Positions 1-10,100 of a stretch of DNA of 23,257 nt are shown in pieces. This DNA is from Sphacelaria rigidula (Eukaryota > Phaeophyceae > Sphacelariales). Position 1 is the stretch's first letter. Every line of letters starts with the position of its first letter. The stretch covers positions 1 through 23,257 of the forward strand of contig CAXNAA020000272.1 of the NCBI GenBank assembly GCA_964200075.2, given 5' to 3'. Position numbers and translations under genes: made by a program. Under the pieces are notes generated by a model. It searched no databases and had not been told where the DNA came from. It was given only the letters and a program-made list of their open reading frames with translations.

Positions 1-232
1 GGGGGGGCAAGGACCAGGGCGCCCGCTGATTGGGCCCAAGCTTTTTTTCGAAGAATGGGGGGGGGGGGGGGGGGGGGAGGGGTATAGATAAAAGAGTACG
101 ACCAAACGAAATGAAGGGGAGGAAACTAGGATTTGTTCCGCTACTTTCGTACCCAAACCGTTATCCTGTATAGCGAGAGAAAACTATAAGGAAAGCAAGG
201 TGGAAAGGAGGATCACTCCCCTGCTCGTGTAC
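1..232. other. Start of intron 17 of the CESA-like gene
   Basis: No exon is seen. It holds a 20-base G tract at 58-77 and otherwise anonymous sequence. The next exon of the gene should lie to the left of the window. Confidence 0.5.
58..77 (+). repeat. G tract (20)
   Basis: Uninterrupted G homopolymer on the plus strand. Confidence 0.9.
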
Positions 233-310
233 CTGAGAGATGGCATGGTTGCCCAGGGGGTCATTGGTGTTGTCCATGCGGAATCGCTGGGGCGTCTGGA
301 CGAAAGCGAT
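233..310 (-). CDS. CESA-like gene, exon 17 (VQTPQRF motif)
   Basis: Twenty-six codons, phase 0 in, between a TGGATGCAG acceptor and a TCTCAG|GTACAC donor. IAFVQTPQRFRMDNTNDPLG then NHAISQ is the (F/V)VQTPQ motif of processive GT2 synthases, which helps hold the nascent glucan. The next expected motifs (GTNA-like, TED, QxxRW) are not in the remaining 232 bases. Confidence 0.92.
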
Positions 311-1107
311 CTGCATCCAGAATAGGGTTGCACCCAGCACATCAAGAGCAGGAGATGGGGGGAGGGGAGGGGGTGTTATCGCGGTATATTTAGCTGTGAA
401 AAAAAATCAGACAACTGGGAGATGACTGGATGCATATCTGTATCCATCAACCCTTCGGCGGTGAGCGTAGACTATCTGTTGAATCGACATCGATTTCACT
501 TGAAAGAAGTATGCACATGATTCAGATGGACGACCCTCGCAGTTAAACCGTTAAGGGGGCGCAAACAAGACGAAGGGATATGTCAGGAAAAGATAAATAC
601 TCGAGAAGTTCTCAGTACTACAAAACAAGAAACGAGTAGTCAAAAATCAAAGGTAAAGTCAACGCACATGCCTCACTCGGAACCGTACATTCCATCATGC
701 ATGGTACAACGTGTACAAACGTCTCCATACTGTAGCTTGAATTTTGATGTACCGATAATGCTACAGTTATTCACCATTATCGACACTTTTACGGTCAACA
801 CCCCAATAGCCTCGTAGTGAAAGGCTCAACCGAGCGACCGGTACAGCAGCCATCCAACGCAGTTTGAAATGTTATCAACAGTATCCGACGTCCACATGTT
901 CACTCCCTCAATTTCGTTCCTTTCTTGTGTGTGTGTGTGCGTGCGTGTGGAGGGGGGGGGGGGGGGGGGGGGGGGGAACAAAAGCCCACCCAAAAATGGA
1001 AAACAGGGAACAGAAAAAAAAGGGCCACAAAAGANNNNNNNNNNTTGGGTTGAGTTTCTGGGCGATGGTCGCCGTTGTTCTTGTTGTTTCCTCGGTGGCT
1101 TGGGGGG

Positions 1108-1163
<56 letters not shown>

Positions 1164-4031
1164 AGAGGAACACAACGCGACTACAACATTGAAATCACTG
1201 TACAGAAGCAGAATGGCCAACAGATTACTAGTACCAACCTCTCCTTGTTCAGCGAGGACGAGGAGCGCACAAAACCACCACCGCTTATTTTTCCAATGTC
1301 GCGAAAAAAAACTCGTTTCTTTAAACACCGCGATCGGAGTAAGCACCAGTAAAAAAAACGCGCATAAAAAGCACAATCAACAGCGAAGGGACACGAATAA
1401 GAAACCTGAAAGCAGGTGATGCATGATGGAAAAATAATGATAAAGATAACGACAAACACACGCTAAACAATAAATAGATTATAGTGCCAAGAAGTGTATT
1501 GCGTATATGGTATCCATTGTCCATTGCAACATACGCAATAGCCGTCGATACCGTAAGCACTACACTTTTTGCCAAGGTAATCGGTTGTTGAGGGTGTGCA
1601 GCGAACAGTTTGCGCAGTCACCATAACGCACCTTGGCCCAACGGTAGCGACCACCGGAGGAGACCGTGGCAGTACTGCCTGACAGCTCGAAGAAGTACGG
1701 TACGGTGCGCTGAAGGAAGTTGGCCTCAAGCTGGTGACGGGCGTCGTTGACAACCACGATGGTTGCTTCCCCAACCAGAGGCTCGGTGGTGGGGTCGTCG
1801 AGGGGAAAGATAGCGGCATTCCTGCAAGTTGAGAATTTCACATGAAATATTAATATATTGATAATCAAACACTGACAAAAAAACGGAAAGTTTAGCGGGC
1901 TTTGCGAGGTTCGTATATTTCCTCGACCTCGGATGCCGGCAACGCTCACACGCATCCTTGTACAATACACGAGCGCACGGTAGCGACAGCCTGCAGCCAA
2001 AGTAGCAACATTATCTCACGCCTCGCCAAATTTGCCCGGATTGCTAGTGGTAGGTAGTCGAGGTACACGACGCGGAACATAATCTCATAGATGTATCGCC
2101 CTGTTCGATCCTCTTTTTTCTGCTCAGAGTGTGTTTCAGTTTCGTTGTTCTTGGGTACGTCCATCATGAAACCACGGCTGGACCCCTGGGGAGTCAGTTG
2201 AAGTGCGACAATCAATCAATCAAACCAATGATATTATGAGCAGATTTTGGGAGGGGGAGGGGAGGAGCGGATAAAAATGAGATATATACAGCCCGAGTAA
2301 CTATTAGTTTCACCGTTACGATTTATGACTTTTAGAACACAAAGATGTGAAACAATTCCACAGTTCCACAACTTCTCACCTTAACAAACACTTTGCGCCT
2401 GCTGTTGCACAGCCGTCATTGTGGCGAACCACGGTTCAGCCAAACCCTCCTGTACAACCAACGCCACGCTATATTTTGATAAAGTAGTGTCTGTAACACG
2501 TGAGAACCGTGTATTTCAGGGGTTTTTTCGCCGTCGCGATCATCATGATGATTTTGTCAAAATTCGTGTAGGTGTTTGTTACGTTGACAAGTTGTGGAAT
2601 TGTGGAGTTGTTCTTCATATCTTCGTGTTCTAAAAATAATAAATCGTGGCGGTGAAAACAAATTACAATTCCTCGGGCCGTATGAATCTCATTTCCATGT
2701 CTGTAGCATTCGAATGTTAAACTTCTCTTACTTCCTCATGTGGAACGTGCTGAGTGCGCAGTGTAACACAAGACAAGCCTCATCATCTCGGAGTACTCAT
2801 ACATCGTCGGTTAGGGGTCTCATCAACGGGTCTGCTTTTTGTTTTTATTCCACTTGTTCGGCGAGAAGAAAAAAAACTTCCCGGAAAATGTGAGAGCAGA
2901 TTCGTTTCTTAGGTCAGGCAACAGATCACAGCGTAGTCCACCACTTGGTCGGACTGAAGTTTTCCCGGGATGTCACTTGATTTTAGTGTGACCACCGGTA
3001 TTCGGATCTGTAGGTGGGGCTGACAGCTCCAAGTGCTCCTGGAATAGCGTGCGCAGAACGTTTTATATTTCTTTTAATTGGAATATACCTATGACGTGCG
3101 TGTCCACCTGCAACCAACCAAACAAAAAAGTATGCAAAAGAGCAGAAAAAAATGGCTGCTTGGTTCATTCCTAGTTCTTGCACAAGGTGAAGACAGTAAT
3201 AGCATAACTGTACCTCTTGGATATAAATTAATTATTTGGTTGACAATCCATCAGTTGGTTGGTTGGATTGTTCGTTGAATTTTATATTTTTTGGACAAGG
3301 GAAACACAATAATAGGAGAGGGTGATTGATAATAGGGTGTGGGGCGGGGTGGGGTGCTTTTTCGTCGTTTTTCTTTTAACGAGGAAGACACTATTATTCG
3401 TCACGCTCCAACATCAAAGGTGAACGCACATGTTGCCCGCCTTGGGACTAATCTTGGGGGTACCGCAGTTCTTCCTGGAGTAGTAGACGAGAGTGGGGAG
3501 GGATTTCTGAAGGTCCGAGCGTCCGGCTTCCGTCTCGTCAGCATCATCACCCCGCCCGAAAATCTCTCGGAAGCCTGCGGGGGAGGGGGGGAATGGGGGT
3601 CATAATTCACAATGGCGACACACGGACATTGAAATATGGCGAAAGAGAAGAAGATAGGTGGGGGGAGGAAATGCCTAAAAGCCTCTGCACAATCATTTGG
3701 CAACAAATACCTCGGTTTTACATATAATCACAACGGCGACAACAAACACAGACAATGGTCACGTAAGAAAAAGGAGGCAACAAGGGCAAGCGACTCATAA
3801 AAAAAAACACCGGAGCATGTTACGTACAATACAACCCGTGTACTCGTGTTGTTTGTAGTGGCACGAAGTCAAACTGAACCGTATAAATCAATGTCCAACA
3901 TGTTGACATACTTCTCATATTGGTCAGAGGCTGCAACATACCATTACAAGTGACGTCCTACAGCGGATGACATTCGTCATTTATCCACTAGATGTACACC
4001 CTCATGGAAAAAAAAATCTCTCGACGTCCCT

Positions 4032-4103
<72 letters not shown>

Positions 4104-7100
4104 AGAATAAGCGCCCAAACTCACCGGGCTCGATAGTCTTCGCGGTAGCACCAAGCAGCTTACTCTCTGCGTCTGCCCTAGCGGAATCGGACATTTTCGT
4201 TGCGTCGTCATCGCTGCTGCTGGAGCCGTCTGCTTCTCTCTTCTTGTTAGCTTTGTCCGCGCGTGCGGCGGCGTTCCATGCGGCCGCCGTCACGGGGTTG
4301 TACGTGGCCGACTGCGGCCTTGCCTCCAGTGCGAACGCATCCGTTAGGCCGTTAGCCAGACACATGGCGTCTAGCAGTCGCAACACCTGTACAAAATCAT
4401 CAACCAATTATCATTACCATCGCAATTATCGTGCTACCTAAGACAAGACACACACACACACAAAAAAAAAATGACACATCAGCCACCATAAATCGCGCTG
4501 TTCAGGCCCTCACTATCGTCATCATCCATGGTGTCTTGGAGGGAGTACTCGCCCTGAAAATGGGCGTACCCATGGCCGATAAGTTCGCGACGAGGCACGC
4601 CAGACGACAACAACAAAAAAATAGCAGCAGCAGTAGTAGTAAAAATGCCGTCAAGTTTTAAAACACACCTGGACAGCCTCGTTCAACTTCTTGTCATCAT
4701 ACAAGTGCTTGCGCTCGTATCCACTGCCGTTGCGGCACCAGTCGATAAAGCCCTTCTGCGTCAGCTCCGTGACACCCTCAGCCTGGGCGGCAACAGCAGG
4801 ACCGATCCAGGCACAGCAACATTCAAGCACGCAGTCAGTACAGGATCATCATTTTCCTAGCCATACAAATGAAAAAGTGAATTAATACAACCACACGCTG
4901 GACGGCCACTGTCAACAGTCAGGCTCTACTTCTCTCACACCAACGAGCGCGACAAAACACACATACAGGCATTTCATTCGGTCACTTTATAGTATGACAC
5001 AAAAAACGCTCATGACTCAAGTGTGAGCACAAAAAATGCAAACGCCTTTGCCTTGACCGTGCGTGACGACAAGAGAACCACGACTTGGACGGGGAAAAAA
5101 ATACCATTGACGCGACAATCTACGTATGTAGCATCACATACCAGGGCGCCGATTTGAGGCTTGGCAACGCACCCTTTGCCTAGGTAACACTCTCCACTCT
5201 CTCGCCCGAAGGTTCTCGGTGTGCCTTCGTTGGGGTCAGGGTTAGCGATAGTGTTAGTGTTAGAGTTAGACTTTGTTCGAAGTCACAAATTTCTTGAGAA
5301 ATTTCTCACCCTCCCAAATGGTGAACTAACCTCTCACATTCAAAAGAGAGAAATTAATACAAAGAGGGAACGAGATAACAATCTTCCAAGGGTGTGTCGG
5401 GTAGGGTGTTTCCCCTACATATTTTAATTTTTTCACGTTCGTACTCCGAGTACCCGACACTGGGGTAGAGTATTGAGATCATACGCAACAATACAGTATA
5501 ATAGTACCCGGAAATCGTGGAGAGAAATCCGATCGTACCCAAGTCCACCCAAGTTTTGGGTAAAGTTTAGGGGTTCGACCATCGCAACACATAACTCGGG
5601 AGAGAAAATGCTACGGTTACTTACCCTACCCCCCCCGACACATCCTTGAAATATTTCACTCCATGCAGCACATGCAGCACACACACAAACACAGAGACTC
5701 ACAAGTACTTACCATGAGAATCTGTTGGACACGTCGCCCGGCGATGAGCTCTCCCATGCGTTGCACGGCGGCGCAAACGCGGTATACCTCTATCCTCCGC
5801 TTTTCATCCAGGACAACCACGCGAAGAGTCTGGCTCTCGGGCAGACCCGAGTCCCACAGCCTCTGGGACATCGACCCCACGAGGGCCTTAAACACCACCT
5901 CCAGATTCTCGCCGGCCGTAGGTAAGAGGATTGCCACCCTGTTCCGTGGTTTCGTAACGCACCACCGTAATAATGCAAGGGTCGAACAACTAATGATTCG
6001 TGCCGTTCGAATCAGCCCTTCGGCTGTCTGTCAGCGTTGCGATGTACCTCAGGCAAGCGCACCCCAGCAGTCACGTGTCATGTCGCAAAATATTCGAGTG
6101 AGCCGCCTTTGACCCGCGGCTAACGTCAATCTCTTTCGAGCAATCAGTCCTTATAAACCGTTGATTTGTTGATTCGAACCGGTGATGATTCATCCGACCC
6201 CGAAAATATGTGTTACACCCGAATCTCTTCGGCGCTAGACCTTATTCGACAACAGTTATTTCGGCTGACCTTTTCACGTCGTTGCCTTCCGAGACGACAA
6301 CCCGAGCAAAACTCCTCCACAAGGATTGTCCCCAATGACGGGTACACCGTGTTTTCTGGGGTCCCCGATCTCTGTCTCATACGTACTATCCGATGACCAC
6401 AAAAGCAAGAACTTGTTTTGCACAAATATTCCACACCCTGAACAACAGATATGGTTAATATATAATAGTTGCAATAGACAAAAAAATATACTGGAACAAT
6501 AGTTGAAGTATGCCCTAACTGTACTTAATACCATACTTCTTTGTCCACTGCAACTTTTGACCATATATGTATATAATTTATACATGGATATATGTTCAGT
6601 GTACCAAATATTCCACGACACCCGGTTCGTATACAGTGCTTCGCGAACGACAGGTCGAGCGAACACGATAAAACCTTCAAAAAATCAAATCGACGACGTT
6701 ACACGAGGGGTCGGTCAAACATCCGTGCATTGGACGTACCTGGCGTTGTAGCCTACTTGGTCATCCACCGCCGTGAGGTCATCCATGGTCACCTGATGAA
6801 CCCCCGCCCACACACACAAACGAGAGGCAAGGGTTGCAGGCTTAGACATGGATAGTAATACAAAAAATCGGGAAACAAAACAAAAAACATTGCAGTACAG
6901 CACAAACATGTAGCTCCCTCCTGTCACTAATAATTCGGGAATCTTCCAACACACCGAGTAAAACAAAACACACGCACACAAAGTGGTGCATTTGGTGTGT
7001 ACGGACAAAACGAAAAACGGATTGCTGCTTGTAGTGAAGTAAGCGTGTATTATAGCACACACTGTTTTTTCGTTCCTCGAGAACACCACGGAAAAGTTCC

Positions 7101-10100
7101 ACAGCCTAGCTTCATCCCAGGCAGATGAGTGGTAACAACTGAGGATGTTCCGCAGAGACCACGTGATAATAAAATATACCACCGTCCTCCACACGAGTAT
7201 TGAACTCCTCTCACCTTGATCCGCTGAACGGGGAACAAACGCTGAGCCAGACCGATCCACACGGCAATGGCCAGGAACACCTCGGCTAGGAAGAACGACC
7301 ACCACCAGTAGAAGGTGACCGCCGTGTACTCCCATCGGTCCAATGTAGGAGGGTACGTATCCACGAAGCGCCACTGCCACCGCGCGAACCCAAAAATATA
7401 TATTTGTGTAATGGACGTCGGTCGTTTCTCAATTTTCCTTGCAAAAAAAAATGGCTCTAAAAGTACGCGGGACTATGGTGCACGAACCTGGAAGCTGGAC
7501 AATCCCCCCCCCCCCTCCCCCCAACCGTCTCATGAATGCGGCATGCAAAAAATCATGAGTATACTCTCACCCCCGCACCCCCCACGACAACCCGCTCCGT
7601 CTCGAAAGGGATGCGTGGTCAAGGGTTGAACGACCAAGGTAAGCAACAAATGAATGAATACCCCCCCCGCCCCCCTCCCCCCCGACAACCATGAACATGA
7701 AGTGCACAGCTCGAAAATAAAGGTACTGCTACAATAGTTGATCGCAACTGAGTGATAGGACGTGTCGGATCTAGTGCTGCGGCACTGTAGTGGTGGGAGG
7801 GGATTCAATGCCAGAAATATTCCACAACTATCGGGGGAGATCATCTCGTGTAGGTGCTTCCGTTCTGCTTGAATTGGTCCCTGTTGTAAACGAAAATCAT
7901 AAACCGCTCAAATCAACTCACAACAGCAGGATTAATCAGTTTCTTGAGGAAAGGGGAAATAATTTCCCATTTCTTCTCCCCTTGCACTCCCAGAACCTTC
8001 TTCAACCAGGACGTGCGTACAGCTTGGTACTCATCGCTTTCCTTGCCTAACTCTCGCACATGCTTCGACCGCCAGTTTGCATACATTCTCAACACCGACA
8101 TGGATCGCCGTTCAATAAATGGCATACACTGGGGTGAGAAAGTATCTTATTGAAGTAAAAAGCCAGTCGTACCATTTCGGTTTGATTCACGATGATGGAA
8201 TTCTGAACACGAACGTGAAGCCCGACATGGAAATTTCAAACGAAGTTTCAAGTGAAAATTGCGGTTTCCATGCGTTTGTATGCGTAGTTGACGAAAATCG
8301 CCCTCTGGATTTGACCAAGATACGAAGATCATGCGTAGATGTGTGTGTGTGGGGGGGGGGGGGGGGATAGGGGACACACCTGCAAGTACAGAATGCCGAT
8401 ACCAACGTTGAGCACAGCCAGGATGCGCACGAGGTGAGCTGATGGGAAGAGTCTTTTTTCCTGCAATATTCACGACACGGACCAAAACAACAGCGGAAAA
8501 AGAACACTGGCAGGGTCATGCATGAGAGTACAAGGGCAGCGTTGGATATTCAAGACGCTTACAACGACACCCGCGAGGGGTGATCCTCATTTAGTTGTCC
8601 ATGGCAGAATGTACACACGTTGGTCCATTGCTGTAATTACACCTGATGCGTGGGCGTAGTACACGTCCTGAAGATGTCTCACGTGCGCCGCGGTGCAAAC
8701 GAGTAGTCGGAAACCACCAACCACGACCAACCACCGAAGCGTATTTTTTCAATAATCCAATCGTGCACGCAGCCAAACGCCGCTGATCGTAATACTCTGG
8801 AAGATACCCAGACCATGAAGCGCACATTTGCAGTAAACCAGTCAACATCACACGTTACACACTAGCTGCTCGCTCGTAATTACTCAACGCGTGTGCACAT
8901 ATCTTCTACACGTATTGGCTTCGTTATAGTGTCCATCACAACAGCAAATGTTCACACATACCGTCTCGACGAAAAATGGGGATTCTAATTCCAACTTTCC
9001 TTCCCCATTCTATGATTCCTCCATGTGCATCGCAAAACAACCAACCTGCGGGTTGGCGCAGTGGACGCGGTCGAAGAACAAATTGGAATCTACATCGTCA
9101 TCATCCATTCCGGCGGCTCTCTTGAAAGATCCCATGCGCGAACCGGTCATGAACCGCCGCACACTGAACCTGCTGCCCGCACTAGACGGGGCGTGGTTCC
9201 AGGGGCCTTGCGAAATAGTGCCAGGGGTGTTGAGCCCGCTGACCTCCGACGCTGCTCGTGGGCTACTGCTCACAAATAGATACACATAGAGCAGACGCAA
9301 AGAAGCGGAGTGACTGGGTCTGCAGTTGTCGTTATTTTGCCATGTGGCGGTTGTTGCTTCCATTGTAGCGCGCGAGCGTACTCATTTGTTGCATGCCTTA
9401 GTCGTTCGATCATTGACCACGTATCCCTTTCGAGACGGAGCATTGTAGCGCGCGGGGGGGGGAAATAATCACTCGTTCCTTCCCCCAGCCGTTTGGCCGT
9501 TGACCACGCCCCCGTTAAAGATGGAGCACTCGTCGAGGGGGGGGGGAGGGAGGCTACGCACAGTTGTGCAGTAGAGAGATGTTCACGATAGGCACAACAC
9601 CGTCGTTTCTTGTTTCCCGCTTGTTGAGTCCAAAACTCTTCCAACAACACTGTCTTGGCTCTTTTCTTGCCGTCACGGTTGCACATGTCCGCGGCCAAGG
9701 CATGTATACATGAGAATCCACACATTACGAGGAGGGCAGTGAAGACAAAAAACAGGACAAAAGTGCAGCATGAAATACTCACGACGAACGTCGAGTATAC
9801 CCAGTAAATGGAAGTCTTTACACAACGCATGGCGCCCGTCACATCGGCCACCACAATCTAGCCCTCCCAACCTCCCAAAGTTAGAAACAGCAATCGCTGC
9901 GACAACAACAACCCCACGTGACTCTTCCGCCGCCATCTCCCTTTGCAACGAAGACTCCCCTCTTCATCTCGCACAAACCTGCGGTGAGCAGGCAGGTTGA
10001 GCCTGCCAAGATGCCGGCCAAGCATGGTCCCCGGCGAGGCAGCGACGGATTCGTTGTCGTTCACCATACTCTCCTCCCGACTTTGCAAGTAGCTCCGGGG

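Larger units (their letters stand above)
311..1631 (-). other. Intron 16 of the CESA-like gene (1.3 kb)
   Basis: No exon needed or seen. Contents: a diverged palindromic element (447-558), G tracts at 952-976 and 1110-1162, a 10-base assembly gap (N) at 1035-1044 and a small palindrome at 1497-1540 (arms TATTGCGTAT/ATACGCAATA). Long open frames here are homopolymer artefacts. Confidence 0.6.

Noticed and set aside
864-1376. Overlapping open frames rich in polyglycine or polyproline
   Set aside because: They come from reading G tracts across an N gap; they lie in an intron and have no other support.
1946-2215. Minus-strand open frame of 89 codons
   Set aside because: Falls inside intron 15, no match to the expected motif order, no fitting phase.
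2395-2455. Minus-strand exon-like segment ending near AAG|GTGAGA
   Set aside because: A TAA stands just before the donor in the open frame, and it is not needed between exons 15 and 16.
2905-3038. Minus-strand exon-like segment with an in-phase acceptor (TATTCCAG) between exons 15 and 16
   Set aside because: It reads to a stop after about 42 codons, does not resemble GT2 sequence, and exons 15 and 16 already join perfectly within KAGNMNA. At most a poison exon.
3988-4441. Polyproline/polyglycine frames across the C70 tract
   Set aside because: Homopolymer artefact; only the exon 14 part on the minus strand is coding.
6715-7380. Minus-strand 221-codon open frame
   Set aside because: Out-of-frame shadow of exon 9 that continues through intron 9.
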